A stretch of 64,000 nt of DNA from Serratia sarumanii. Its GTDB lineage: Bacteria; Pseudomonadota; Gammaproteobacteria; Enterobacterales; Enterobacteriaceae. The stretch spans positions 1,922,001 to 1,986,000 of the forward strand of contig NZ_CP124750.1 of NCBI RefSeq assembly GCF_029962605.1, written 5' to 3'. Both the position numbers and the translations under genes were made by a program. The notes beneath the pieces are model-generated. The model was not told where the DNA came from. It worked only from the letters and a program-made list of their open reading frames with translations, and made no database searches. Positions 54,322 to 63,876 of this stretch are shown here, piece after piece (position 1 is the first letter of the stretch; each line of letters begins with the position of its first letter).

Positions 54322-55806
54322 ATGTACCCTTATGTTCTTGAGGCCGAAGGCATCAGCAAGCAGTTCCCCGGCGTCAAAGCGCTGGATAAGGTCTCGATTA
54401 AAATCAAACCCGGCAGCGTGCACGCGCTGATGGGGGAAAACGGCGCGGGCAAATCGACGCTGATGAAATGCCTGATCGGCATCTACCACCCGGACGAAGG
54501 CTCGATAAAAATCAAAGGCCGGCCGGTCACCTTCAGCGACACGCTGCAGGCGCTGCATTCGGGCATTTCCATGATCCACCAGGAGCTGAACCTGGTGCCT
54601 TACATGACGGTGGCGGAAAACATCTGGCTGGGGCGCGAGCCGGCGCGGCTGGGGTTCGTCAACCACGAACAGCTGAACGAACAAACCCGCGAGCTGCTGG
54701 CGCGGCTGAACATCAAACTGCAGCCGGACACGCTGGTGGGCGAGCTGAGCATCGCCAATCAGCAGATGGTGGAGATCGCCAAGGCGGTGTCCTACAACGC
54801 CGACGTGCTGATCATGGACGAACCGACCTCGGCGCTGACCGAAGGCGAAGTGGTGCACCTGTTCGCCATCATTCGCGAACTGCGCGAGCAGGGCAAAGGC
54901 ATCATCTATATCAGCCACAAGATGGACGAGATCTTCGCCATTACCGACGAAGTTAGCATCTTCCGCGACGGCACCTTCATCGCCTGCGACAAAACCGAAA
55001 ACCTGACCAAACAGTCGCTGATCACCATGATGGTGGGGCGCGAACTGACGCAGATATTCCCCAAATTCAACAACAATATCGGCGAGGAAGTGCTGCGGGT
55101 GGCGGGGCTGCGCCGCAGCGGCTGGTTCCATGACGTGTCGTTCAGCGTCAAGCGCGGCGAGATCCTTGGCGTCGCCGGGCTGGTGGGCGCCGGGCGCAGC
55201 GAAGTGATGGAAAGCCTGTTCGGCATGCACCCGGCGGACGGCGGCGAGATCTTTATCGAAGGCCAGGCGGTGAAGGTGGATTCCCCGGCGAAGGCGATCG
55301 AGAGCGGGCTGGCGTTCCTCACCGAAGACCGCAAGAAATCCGGCCTGTTTCTGGTGCTGTCGGTGGTTGAGAACATGAGCATCGTCAACCTGTCGGAATA
55401 CATCGGCAAGAACGGTTTCGTCAGCCACGTGCAGATGGCCAAAGACTGCATGGAGCAGATTAAAAAGCTCAACATCAAAACGCCGACCATGGATCAGATC
55501 ATCAATAACCTCAGCGGCGGCAACCAGCAGAAGGTGCTGATCGCGCGCTGGCTGCTGGCGCAGCCGAAAATCCTGATCCTCGACGAACCGACGCGCGGCA
55601 TCGACGTGGGGGCGAAAGCGGAAATCTACCGCCTGATCAGCGAGCTGGCCAACCGCGGCGTCGCCATCATTCTGGTCTCCTCCGAGCTGCCGGAGATCCT
55701 CGGCATGAGCGACCGGGTAATGGTGATGCACGGCGGCCGCATCACCGGCATTTTGGACAAAGACGACGCGGACCAGGAGAAGATCCTGGCGCTGGCCTCA
55801 GAATAA
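54322..55806 (+). CDS. ABC sugar importer ATPase (RbsA/MglA type)
   Basis: 494 residues with two ABC halves. The first has Walker A 'GENGAGKST' and Walker B 'VLIMDEPTSAL'; the second has the degenerate 'GLVGAGRSE', signature 'LSGGNQQKV' and 'ILILDEPTRGIDVG'. It powers the ribose-type importer. The ATG at 54322 follows GGAGG and gives the usual N-terminus; the frame open from 54250 is not used. Confidence 0.92.
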   Translation: MYPYVLEAEGISKQFPGVKALDKVSIKIKPGSVHALMGENGAGKSTLMKCLIGIYHPDEGSIKIKGRPVTFSDTLQALHSGISMIHQELNLVPYMTVAENIWLGREPARLGFVNHEQLNEQTRELLARLNIKLQPDTLVGELSIANQQMVEIAKAVSYNADVLIMDEPTSALTEGEVVHLFAIIRELREQGKGIIYISHKMDEIFAITDEVSIFRDGTFIACDKTENLTKQSLITMMVGRELTQIFPKFNNNIGEEVLRVAGLRRSGWFHDVSFSVKRGEILGVAGLVGAGRSEVMESLFGMHPADGGEIFIEGQAVKVDSPAKAIESGLAFLTEDRKKSGLFLVLSVVENMSIVNLSEYIGKNGFVSHVQMAKDCMEQIKKLNIKTPTMDQIINNLSGGNQQKVLIARWLLAQPKILILDEPTRGIDVGAKAEIYRLISELANRGVAIILVSSELPEILGMSDRVMVMHGGRITGILDKDDADQEKILALASE

Positions 55807-55821
55807 CGAAGGGTGAACATC

Positions 55822-56862
55822 ATGAGTAACGTAAAGATTGAGAAGCCGCTCTCCGCCGATTCAACGGGCAAGGGAACGCTGTTCTCCGGGCTGAGCGGCA
55901 AAATGCCGAAGGATACCGGCATCTTCATCGTGATGATCGGCATCGCGCTGATCTTCGAAATCCTCGGCTGGTACATGCGCGATCAGTCGTTCCTGCTGAA
56001 TCCGAACCGCCTGCTGCTGATCGTGCTGCAGGTGGCGATCATCGGCATCATCGCGGTGGGCGTCACCCAGGTGATCATAACCACCGGCATCGATCTCTCC
56101 TCCGGCTCGCTGATTGCGCTGACCGCAGTGGTGGCGGCCAGCCTGGCGCAGACCTCGGACAGCATCTCGCCGATGTATCCGGGGCTGCTCGATCTGCCGG
56201 CGGCGATCCCGATCGGCGCGGGGATCGGGGTGGGCATCGTCTGCGGCTTTATCAACGGCTTCCTGATCACCCGCACCGGCATTCCGCCGTTCATCGCCAC
56301 GCTGGGGATGATGGTGTCGGCGCGCGGCCTGGCGCAGTACTACACCAAGGGCAACCCGGTCAGCTTCCTGTCGGACGGCTTCACGTCAATCGGCCAGGGG
56401 GCGATGCCGGTGATCATCTTCCTGGTGATTGCGGTGATCTTCCATATTGCGCTCAAGCACACCCGCTACGGCAAATACATCTACGCCATAGGCGGCAACA
56501 TGACCTCGGCGCGGGTCTCCGGCATCAACGTCAACAAGTACCTGGTGACTGTTTACACCATCGCCGGCGGCCTGGCGGGGTTGGCGGGTGTGGTGCTGGC
56601 GGCGCGCGTCAGCAGCGGCCAGTCGAGCATGGGGATGTCGTATGAGCTGGACGCCATCGCCGCGGCGGTGATCGGCGGCAGCAGCCTGATGGGCGGCGTC
56701 GGGCGCATCACCGGCACGCTGATCGGCGCGGTGATCCTGGGCCTGATCAAAAGCGGCTTCACCTTTATCGGCGTCGACTCTTACATTCAGGACATCATCA
56801 AGGGCGTGATTATCGTCGCCGCCGTGTCGATCGACATGCGGCGCAACCGTAAAAAACACTGA
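55822..56862 (+). CDS. ABC sugar importer permease (RbsC type)
   Basis: 346 residues, about 9-10 membrane helices, with 'GVTQVIITTGIDLSSGSL' (residues near 75) and the late 'GGSSLMGGVGRITGTLIGA' motif of the BPD_transp_2 family. The ATG at 55822 has AAGGG upstream. It follows the ATPase gene after 15 bases and is succeeded by an intrinsic terminator-like hairpin before the second binding protein. Confidence 0.92.
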   Translation: MSNVKIEKPLSADSTGKGTLFSGLSGKMPKDTGIFIVMIGIALIFEILGWYMRDQSFLLNPNRLLLIVLQVAIIGIIAVGVTQVIITTGIDLSSGSLIALTAVVAASLAQTSDSISPMYPGLLDLPAAIPIGAGIGVGIVCGFINGFLITRTGIPPFIATLGMMVSARGLAQYYTKGNPVSFLSDGFTSIGQGAMPVIIFLVIAVIFHIALKHTRYGKYIYAIGGNMTSARVSGINVNKYLVTVYTIAGGLAGLAGVVLAARVSSGQSSMGMSYELDAIAAAVIGGSSLMGGVGRITGTLIGAVILGLIKSGFTFIGVDSYIQDIIKGVIIVAAVSIDMRRNRKKH

Positions 56863-56871
56863 TTGCCGTGA

Positions 56872-56911
56872 ATTGCCGCCGGCGTCAGGGTTGGCCGGCG
56901 GCGTTTTTTTT
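56872..56911 (+). terminator. Internal terminator in the sugar operon
   Basis: CGCCGCCGGC ... GCCGGCGGCG followed by seven T, between the permease and the second binding-protein gene; likely attenuates expression of the latter. Confidence 0.8.
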
Positions 56912-56927
56912 ACCTGGGGGGCACATC

Positions 56928-57848
56928 ATGAACTACCTGAAAGGGCTGTGGCTGGCGGTGGCGCTGTGCGCGTCTACCCCGGCATGGGCGCAAACCATCG
57001 GCGTGTCGATGGCCTATTTCGACCAGAATTTCCTCACCATCATCCGCCAGGCGATCGACAAGGAGGCCAAGGCGCGCGGCATCACCGTGCAGTTCGAGGA
57101 CGCGCGCGGCGACGTCGGCCGCCAGACCGATCAGGTGCAGAGCTTTATCAGCGCCGGGGTGGACGCGATTATCGTCGATCCGGTCAACTCGGCCAGCACG
57201 CCGGTGATGACCAAAATGGTGCAGGCCGCCGGCGTGCCGCTGGTGTACGTGAACCGCACGCCGGGCGATGCCAAACTGCCGCAGGGCGTGGTGTTCGTCG
57301 GCTCCGACGAGCGGGAATCCGGCACGCTGCAGATGGAAGAGCTGGCGCGGCTGGCCGGCTATCAGGGCAACGTGGCGGTGATGATCGGCAACCTGACCGA
57401 CGCCGGCGCGCTGCAGCGCACCAAAGACGTGGAGCAGGTGGTGAGCAAGTACCCGAAAATGAAGGTGGTGCAGAAGCAGAGCGCCAACTATTCACGCAGT
57501 GAAGGTATGGATCTGATGATGAACTGGCTAACCAACGGTGAAGCGATCGACATCGTCGCCGCCAACAACGACGAAATGGCGATCGGCGCAATCATGGCGC
57601 TGCAGCAGGCGGGCAAGGCGGACAGGAAAGTGCTGATCGGCGGCATCGACGCCACGCCGGACGGCCTCAAGGCGCTGGCCTCCGGCAAGATGCAGGTCAC
57701 TGTGTTCCAGGACGCGGTCGGCCAGGGCAAAGCCTCGGTCGATGTGGCGCAGCGCATGATCAACGGGGAAAAACTCGAACCGTATTACTGGATCCCGTTC
57801 GAGCTGGTGACGCCGGCCACGATGCAGAAGTATGCGGCCAGGCCGTGA
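56928..57848 (+). CDS. Ribose-type ABC sugar-binding protein 2
   Basis: 306 residues with a signal peptide ending 'TPAWA'. It is a clear paralogue of the first binding protein ('IGVSMAYFDQNFLTIIRQ', 'YVNRTPGDAKLPQG', 'NNDEMAIGAIMALQQAG'). Two receptors for one importer suggest either related ligands or different affinities. It lies 65 bases after the permease, behind an internal terminator, and has its own terminator downstream. ATG at 56928; GGGGGG precedes. Confidence 0.88.
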   Translation: MNYLKGLWLAVALCASTPAWAQTIGVSMAYFDQNFLTIIRQAIDKEAKARGITVQFEDARGDVGRQTDQVQSFISAGVDAIIVDPVNSASTPVMTKMVQAAGVPLVYVNRTPGDAKLPQGVVFVGSDERESGTLQMEELARLAGYQGNVAVMIGNLTDAGALQRTKDVEQVVSKYPKMKVVQKQSANYSRSEGMDLMMNWLTNGEAIDIVAANNDEMAIGAIMALQQAGKADRKVLIGGIDATPDGLKALASGKMQVTVFQDAVGQGKASVDVAQRMINGEKLEPYYWIPFELVTPATMQKYAARP

Positions 57849-57873
57849 GTTAACCGTCAGATTCGCGTTGCCG

Positions 57874-57898
57874 GGGCGCTGCTTGCAGCGCCTTTTTT
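57874..57898 (+). terminator. Intrinsic terminator after the sugar operon
   Basis: GGCGCTGC-TT-GCAGCGCC followed by six T. Confidence 0.92.
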
Positions 57899-57987
57899 AT
57901 TGGCGTCAGTTACATGTCCGCTTGCGGCCAGCGCGGCGCCGGATCTTGCCTCACACTGAGGATCTTTAAACCGTGTGAGGATGAGCG

Positions 57988-58752
57988 ATGAATGCATTAA
58001 ACGGCAAGGTGGCGGTGATCGGCGGCGCCAGTTCGGGGATCGGCAAAGCGGCGGCGCTGCTGTTCGCCCGCCAGGGGGCTGCGCTGGTGTTGGGCGCGCG
58101 GCGCGAGCCGCTGTTGGCGGAGCTGGTGGAGGACATTCGGCGCGAGGGCGGCCGGGCGCTTGCGGTGGCGGGCGACGTGCGTGACGAAGCCTTCGCCGAA
58201 CGGCTGACGGCGACGGCGGTCGACGAATTCGGCGGGCTGGATATCGCCTTCAACAACGCCGGCACCTTGGGGGCGCTGGGGCCGTCGCTGGCGTTGAGTG
58301 CCTCAGAGTGGCGCGAGGTGCTGGAAACCAACCTGTCCAGCGCCTACTACGGCGCCAAATATCAAATCCCCGCCATGCTGGCGCGCGGCGCGGGCTCGGT
58401 GATTTTCACCTCCACCTTCGTCGGCCACACCGCAGCGTTTCCCGGTACGGCGGCCTATGCGGCCGGCAAGTCGGGGCTGATCGGCCTGACGCAGGCGCTG
58501 GCGGTGGAATTCGGAGGACGCGGCATTCGGGTGAACGCGCTGCTGCCGGGCGGCACCGATACGGCAATGGGGCGGCAGATGAGCCATACCCCGGAGGCAT
58601 TGGCGCAGGTGGCCGAACTGCACGCGCTGAAGCGGTTGGCGATGCCGGAGGAGATCGCGCAGGCGGCGCTGTATCTGGCGTCTGACGCTGCTTCATTCGT
58701 CACCGGCACCGCGATGCTGGTGGACGGCGGCGCGTCCATCCAGCGCGGCTGA
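57988..58752 (+). CDS. SDR-family oxidoreductase
   Basis: 254 residues of the classical SDR type: 'GGASSGIGKAAALLF', 'NNAGTLG', Ser in 'IFTSTFVG' and YxxxK in 'AYAAGKSG', ending with 'TGTAMLVDGGAS'. It is monocistronic and convergent with lhgO. Substrate unknown. Confidence 0.85.
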   Translation: MNALNGKVAVIGGASSGIGKAAALLFARQGAALVLGARREPLLAELVEDIRREGGRALAVAGDVRDEAFAERLTATAVDEFGGLDIAFNNAGTLGALGPSLALSASEWREVLETNLSSAYYGAKYQIPAMLARGAGSVIFTSTFVGHTAAFPGTAAYAAGKSGLIGLTQALAVEFGGRGIRVNALLPGGTDTAMGRQMSHTPEALAQVAELHALKRLAMPEEIAQAALYLASDAASFVTGTAMLVDGGASIQRG

Positions 58753-58781
58753 GGCCACGGGCGCCGTGGCTTCAACGGGCG

Positions 58782-59975
58782 TCAGAAAGCGGACAGGTGG
58801 CGGCGCACGATCTCGCGGCCGATCTCCAGCGAGGCGGTCGCCGCCGGAGAGGGGGCATTGCATACGTGCAGCGAGCGTTGGCCCTGCACGAAGTGGAAGT
58901 CGTCCACCAGCTTGCCGTCGGCGGTCAGCGCCTGGGCGCGCACGCCGGCCGGGCCGGGGCGAATATCCTGCTCCTGCAGCGCCGGGATCAGCCGACGGGC
59001 GTTCTCGGCAAAGCGGCGGCGCGACAGCGAACGGCGCATTTCCGCCAGCCCTTCGCCGAGGTAGTTGCCGGCGATTTTCCAAAAACCGCGATAGCCGAGC
59101 ACCTCGCTCAGATCGCGCAGGCTGAAGTCGCATTTGCGGTAGCCTTCGCGTTTGAAGGCCAGCACCGCATTGGGGCCGACGTCGCGCTTGCCGTTATACA
59201 TACGGGTAAAATGCACGCCGAGGAAAGGGAAATCCGGGTTGGGCACCGGGTAGATCAGATGGTTGACCAGGTGGTTTTTCGCGTCGTCCAGCACATAGTA
59301 TTCACCGCGGAACGGCACGATCTTCATGCCTGTTTCGTAACCGGCCAGTTTGGCGATACGATCGCTGAACAGCCCCGCGCAGTTGATCAGCAGTTTTCCC
59401 TCGAAGGTGTCGCCGGCGGCGGTGACGGTGACGCCGCCGGCGTGTTCGCGGATGGCCTCAACCTGATGGCCGTAGGCAATCTCGCCGCCGCGCCGCACGA
59501 TGATCTCCGCCAGCTTGGCGGCCACCTCCGCGTAGTTGACGATACCGGCGTCGGGCACCAGCAGCGCTTCAAGGCCATTGACGTGCGGTTCGCGCTCCCG
59601 CAGCTGCGCCTGCGACAGCCGGGTGACCTGCAGGCCGTTTTGCAGGCCGCGCTGATAGATGTTCTCCAGCCGATCCAGTTCGTTTAGCTGGGTGGCGACA
59701 ATCACCTTGCCGCATTGGTCGTGATACAGGTCGTGTTCGCGGCAGAAGGCGAACATGCTACGGTTGCCCTGTTTTGCCAACTGCGCTTTCAGGCTGCCGG
59801 GCGTGTAGTAGATGCCGGAATGCACCACGTTGCTGTTGTGGCCGCTTTGGTGCGCCGCCGGGCCGCGCTCTTTTTCCAGGATCAGAATGCGCCGCTGCGG
59901 ATCCGCTTCCTGCAGCGCATTCACCACGCCGAGCCCCACCAGGCCGGCACCGATAACGATCGCGTCGTACATCAC
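58782..59975 (-). CDS. lhgO: L-2-hydroxyglutarate oxidase LhgO
   Basis: 397 residues of the DAO family. FAD-binding 'AIVIGAGLVGLGVVNAL' is at the N-terminus, and 'HNSNVVHSGIYYTPGS' is the LhgO substrate-side motif. The enzyme oxidises L-2-hydroxyglutarate to 2-oxoglutarate, giving electrons to the membrane quinone pool. Unlike in E. coli, where lhgO lies with csiD and gabDTP, here it ends an operon with a GntR regulator and a TAXI-TRAP transporter; its start overlaps the regulator stop by 4 bases. Confidence 0.92.
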   Translation of the reverse strand: MMYDAIVIGAGLVGLGVVNALQEADPQRRILILEKERGPAAHQSGHNSNVVHSGIYYTPGSLKAQLAKQGNRSMFAFCREHDLYHDQCGKVIVATQLNELDRLENIYQRGLQNGLQVTRLSQAQLREREPHVNGLEALLVPDAGIVNYAEVAAKLAEIIVRRGGEIAYGHQVEAIREHAGGVTVTAAGDTFEGKLLINCAGLFSDRIAKLAGYETGMKIVPFRGEYYVLDDAKNHLVNHLIYPVPNPDFPFLGVHFTRMYNGKRDVGPNAVLAFKREGYRKCDFSLRDLSEVLGYRGFWKIAGNYLGEGLAEMRRSLSRRRFAENARRLIPALQEQDIRPGPAGVRAQALTADGKLVDDFHFVQGQRSLHVCNAPSPAATASLEIGREIVRRHLSAF

Positions 59976-60691
59976 GGCTCTTGCTCCTCGTTTTCCAGGC
60001 GGCGTAATTTGCCGCGTACGTTGTTCAGATGGCTTTGCATGGCGGCGGTGGCCGCCGCCGCATCGCCGTCGCGAATGGCGATAAACACCTGCTCATGTTC
60101 GTCGATCACCCGCTGGCGCTCGGCCTGCCGCCCTAGGTTTTTGCTGAGCGAGTACACCAGCACCCCCAGATACAGCTCGTGCATGTTATCGAGGATCTGC
60201 ACGAAAAACGGGTTATGCGAAGCCTGCATGATGGCGCGATGGAACAGGTAGTCTTGCCGATAGCCGATCTGGCCGTCGTTCAGCGTACAGTCACGAAAGG
60301 CGAGGTGCGCCTGTTCGATCGCCTGCAACTCCTGTTCGGTGCGGCGCTCGGCGGCCATGCGCGCCGCCTGCTGTTCCATGACTTCGCGCATTTCCAGCAG
60401 CGCTTCCACCTCGCAGCGGTCGGCTACCTCCATCACCAGCGGTTCGTATTTGCTCAGCAGCGAATGCTGTTCCACCCGGTGGCCGCCGCCCTGGCGTGAG
60501 GAGATGATGCCGCTGACCTCCAGCACGCCGAGCGCCTCGCGCACCGGCACCCGGCTGACGCCGAACGCGTCCGCCAACACGTTTTCCGACGGCAGCTTCT
60601 CGCCGACCGGAAAGGTGCCGTCGTTGATGCCGGCTTTCAGCTGCGCCAGCACCTGATGAGAGGCTTTCTGGCGCGTGACCTTGCGGATCAT
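59972..60691 (-). CDS. GntR-family (FCD) regulator
   Basis: 239 residues: an N-terminal winged helix ('LPSENVLADAFGVSRVPVREAL') and a helical FCD ligand domain with metal-ligand type residues ('DYLFHRAIMQASHNPF', His in 'MQSHLNNVRG'). It is bracketed by 4-base overlaps with the permease and lhgO genes, so it almost surely controls this operon, probably in response to L-2-hydroxyglutarate or a related dicarboxylate. Confidence 0.88.
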   Translation of the reverse strand: MIRKVTRQKASHQVLAQLKAGINDGTFPVGEKLPSENVLADAFGVSRVPVREALGVLEVSGIISSRQGGGHRVEQHSLLSKYEPLVMEVADRCEVEALLEMREVMEQQAARMAAERRTEQELQAIEQAHLAFRDCTLNDGQIGYRQDYLFHRAIMQASHNPFFVQILDNMHELYLGVLVYSLSKNLGRQAERQRVIDEHEQVFIAIRDGDAAAATAAMQSHLNNVRGKLRRLENEEQEP

Positions 60692-62643
60692 GACGCGCCT
60701 CCCGGCAGCGCGGCGCGCTGTTTATAGCGCAGCAGGTGCATGGCGGCGGCGGCGGCGATCAGGGCCGCGCCGCCCAGATCGGTCATCAGGCCCGGTTTGA
60801 TCAGTAAAATCGCCGCCGCGGTAAACAGCACCCGCTCCAGCCAGTGGGTCTTCATCAGCCAGAAATTGGCGCTGGCGATCGACAGGGCGTAGATCCCCAC
60901 CAGCGCGCTGATCACCATATGCAGCACCGACAGCGGGTTGAGATCGTCGCCCTGCATCAACAGCATCGGGTTGTAGACCAGAATGAACGGGATGATAAAA
61001 CCCGGCAGCGCCAGGCGCACCGCGTCCCACGAAGTTTGCATCGGATCGGCGCGGGCGATGCTGGCGGCGGTGTAGCTGGCCAGCGCCACCGGCGGCGTGA
61101 TGTTGGACAACGCGCCGAACCAGAACACGAAGAAATGCGCCGCCAGCGGCAGCACGCCGGCTTTGATCAGGATCGGCGACACGGTCACAGCCACCACGAT
61201 GTAGAGCGCGGTGGAGGGTAGCCCCATGCTGAGCACGATGCACACCAGCATCACCACCAGCAGGATCATCCACAGGGTGTTGTCGGTCATGGCGACGATG
61301 TTGAACGCCAGCGTGGAGCCGATGCCGGTCATGGTCACCACGCAGATGATCACGCCGATGGCGGCGCAGGCGATGGTGACCTGGATCGAGCCGCGCGCCG
61401 CGTCGTTCAAGGCCAGCGCGATTTTTTTCGGCGTCATGCGCACCGAACTGTCGGGGGTGAGCCAGCTGGCGACGATGATAGAAATGATGCCGAGGAAGCC
61501 GGCATAGATTGGCGTTTTGCCCAGCAGCAGCGTGCCGATGACGATGACGAGCGGCAGCAGCAGCAGCCCGCGCGCCTTCAGCACCGCGCGCACCTGAGGG
61601 ATGTTCTCCTTGTTGATGCCCTTCAGGCCCTGTTTCTTGGCCTCCAGGTCGATAGCCATGATCAGCGCGGCGTAATAGAGCAGCGCCGGCACGATGGCGG
61701 CGATGACGATGGTGGTGTATGAGATGCCGAGGAAGCCGGCCATGATAAACGCCGCCGCGCCCATGATGGGGGGCATGATCATGCCGCCGGTGGAGGCGGT
61801 GGCTTCCACGGCGCCGGCGAAGCGGGACGACAGCCCGATGCTTTTCATCAGCGGAATGGTGAAGGTGCCGGTGGTGGCGACGTTGGCCACCGCGCTGCCG
61901 CTCAATGAGCCGGTCAGTGCCGACGAGATCACCGCCACCTGGGCCGGGCCGCCGCGGCGGCGTCCGGCGGCGGCCAGCGCCAGATCGTTGAACAGCGCGG
62001 TTGCGCCGCTGACGCTGAGAAAGGCGCCAAACAGAATAAACACCACGATGGCGGTAGAGGCGGTGGACAGGGTGATGCCGAAAATCCCCTCGCTGGTCAT
62101 GAACAGCCGATACAGCAGGCGTTCCACCGAGAAGCCCCCGTGGCCGAAAATGCCCATGAAGTACTGCCCGAACAGCGCATAGAGGATGGCGAAAGTCGCC
62201 AGGCCGGGGATGAAATAGCCGGTGGTGCGCCGCGCGGCTTCGAACAGCACGCCGATACCGATCGCCGCCATCACATAGTCGGTGGCGTTGGGGATGCTCT
62301 TGCGCACCACGTGCAGATCGACGTAGTTAACGTAGAAATAGCCGTAGCTGACCAGCGTCAGGATGATGAACAGATAGTCCCAGCGGTTGAAACTGCGGGT
62401 GGCGTGCCGGGCCGAGAAGGGGAACAGGATAAAGCCCAGGATCAGAATGCCGCTCAGGAACGTGGTGTTGCGGTAGAACTCCTGCGTGTTGGACAGCGCG
62501 TTGGCGTAGATGGCATAGGCGGAAATGGCGATCGCCAGGACGGTTGCCAGCTGCAAATAGATGCCGCTCAGCGGCCGGTTGCCGGCGCCGGCTTCCTTGT
62601 CCAGATCGACGGCGGGCTGCGGTGAAGAAGGGTGAGTGCTCAT
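60688..62643 (-). CDS. TAXI-TRAP transporter fused permease
   Basis: 651 residues with roughly 17-19 membrane helices: the small 4TM (DctQ-like) unit and the large DctM-like unit are fused, as in TAXI-type TRAP systems ('GSLSGSAVANVATTGTFTIPLM', in parts, is the DctM signature). It uses the ion gradient to import a solute brought by the TAXI receptor, whose gene ends 13 bases upstream. A 4-base overlap joins it to the regulator gene. Confidence 0.92.
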   Translation of the reverse strand: MSTHPSSPQPAVDLDKEAGAGNRPLSGIYLQLATVLAIAISAYAIYANALSNTQEFYRNTTFLSGILILGFILFPFSARHATRSFNRWDYLFIILTLVSYGYFYVNYVDLHVVRKSIPNATDYVMAAIGIGVLFEAARRTTGYFIPGLATFAILYALFGQYFMGIFGHGGFSVERLLYRLFMTSEGIFGITLSTASTAIVVFILFGAFLSVSGATALFNDLALAAAGRRRGGPAQVAVISSALTGSLSGSAVANVATTGTFTIPLMKSIGLSSRFAGAVEATASTGGMIMPPIMGAAAFIMAGFLGISYTTIVIAAIVPALLYYAALIMAIDLEAKKQGLKGINKENIPQVRAVLKARGLLLLPLVIVIGTLLLGKTPIYAGFLGIISIIVASWLTPDSSVRMTPKKIALALNDAARGSIQVTIACAAIGVIICVVTMTGIGSTLAFNIVAMTDNTLWMILLVVMLVCIVLSMGLPSTALYIVVAVTVSPILIKAGVLPLAAHFFVFWFGALSNITPPVALASYTAASIARADPMQTSWDAVRLALPGFIIPFILVYNPMLLMQGDDLNPLSVLHMVISALVGIYALSIASANFWLMKTHWLERVLFTAAAILLIKPGLMTDLGGAALIAAAAAMHLLRYKQRAALPGGAS

Positions 62644-62656
62644 ACGTCCTCCTGGA

Positions 62657-63691
62657 TTAAGGGTTGGCGGCCAGCGCGGCGGCTTCCGGCGGGATCAGAT
62701 AATCGGGTATCTCGACGCCGGCTTCGCGGTAGTAGCGATAGGCGCCGAGGTGCAGCGGCACGGAAACGCCTTTCAGCGCATTCTCCAGCGAGATGTATTT
62801 GGCCGAGCTGTGCACCTGGTGCACTTCCGGCAGGTTCTCGAACATCGTTTTGGTCAGGTCGTACACCAGCTTTTCATCGAGCCGGCTGAGGGCCACCAGA
62901 ATATTGGGCTGCGCGATGGTGGCGATCGCCTTGGGCTGGCGCGGGTAGGTCTCCGCCTTGATGTCGAAGCGGAACCAGGAATTGGCGATAGCGTTGATGC
63001 TGGCCAGCTGTTCGTCGGTGACTTCCAGGATGCGTGCCGGCACGCCGCTGGCATACATGTCGGTGACGGCGGCGGCCGGCACCCCGGCGGGCAGGGCGCC
63101 GCCGTCCAGGCGCCCGTCGCGCATTGCGGAAACCGTATCGCCGTAGCCGAGGTATTCCGCCGACAGCGACTTTTTGGTCAGGGTAACGCCCTGCAGGATG
63201 ATCATCGTCGACTGTTCGGTGCCGCTGGCCTGCGGCCCGACGGAAAAGCGCGTGCCGGCGATATCGTTCAGCGTGCCGTCTTTCACCCGGCTTTCCAGCA
63301 TCACGAAGTGTTCGACGTTGGGCCACAGCATGGAGATGGAGCGCAGATCGCCGTAGGCGCGGCCGTCGAAGTTGCGCACGCCCTGATAGGCTTCGACGGC
63401 GATCAGGCTCTGCAAAATCGCCAGCTGCGCCTCGTCTTTTTGCAGCAGGTCGATATTCTCGATCGAACCGGCGGAGGATTGGCCGGTGACCTGTATCCCC
63501 TGGCGTTTCAGCCGGTTGCTCCAGACGTTGGCCAACCCGACGCCCATCGGGTAGTAGGTGCCGCCGGTGGAGGCGGTGGCGACGGAGAGGAAGGTTTTAT
63601 CGGCGTTTTCCGCTTTACCGGCGATGGCCAGCAACGCGGCGCCGACCACGGCGCAGGTAACAAGCAACGCTTTGATTTTTCTATTTTTCAT
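62657..63691 (-). CDS. TAXI-family TRAP solute-binding protein
   Basis: 344 residues. The signal region (residues 1-26 or so) precedes 'LSVATASTGGTYYPMGVGLAN', the TAXI family N-terminal signature, and 'SAGSIENIDLL'. It is the periplasmic receptor of the adjoining fused permease. The ATG at 63689-63691 gives a normal signal peptide; the frame open to 63730 is rejected. From its operon with lhgO the likely ligand is L-2-hydroxyglutarate, glutarate or a similar acid (inference). Confidence 0.9.
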   Translation of the reverse strand: MKNRKIKALLVTCAVVGAALLAIAGKAENADKTFLSVATASTGGTYYPMGVGLANVWSNRLKRQGIQVTGQSSAGSIENIDLLQKDEAQLAILQSLIAVEAYQGVRNFDGRAYGDLRSISMLWPNVEHFVMLESRVKDGTLNDIAGTRFSVGPQASGTEQSTMIILQGVTLTKKSLSAEYLGYGDTVSAMRDGRLDGGALPAGVPAAAVTDMYASGVPARILEVTDEQLASINAIANSWFRFDIKAETYPRQPKAIATIAQPNILVALSRLDEKLVYDLTKTMFENLPEVHQVHSSAKYISLENALKGVSVPLHLGAYRYYREAGVEIPDYLIPPEAAALAANP

Positions 63692-63835
63692 TATTTTCCC
63701 CAGCGGTTTTTTGAAACAAATAGAAAACATTTACGCAAACTTGTATACAACATGGCAGCTTTATTCACCTAAAGCGCCGTGCTTGATTTGTGATCTGAGT
63801 GGGCGAAAATTGAACGGTGCGGCGGAGGGCGGAAA

Positions 63836-63861
63836 TGAAAAACCCGTGGCGGGCGCCACGG
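63836..63861 (-). terminator. Terminator of the MetQ/NlpA-like gene
   Basis: Minus strand: CCCGTGGCG-CC-CGCCACGGG followed by TTTTT. Confidence 0.88.
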
Positions 63862-63876
63862 GCATGCGGGGGAGGG

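Noticed and set aside
53272..55731. Minus-strand open frame of 819 codons
   Set aside because: Antisense to the sugar-binding protein and ATPase genes; His/Asp/Val-rich composition is an artefact of codon bias on the other strand.
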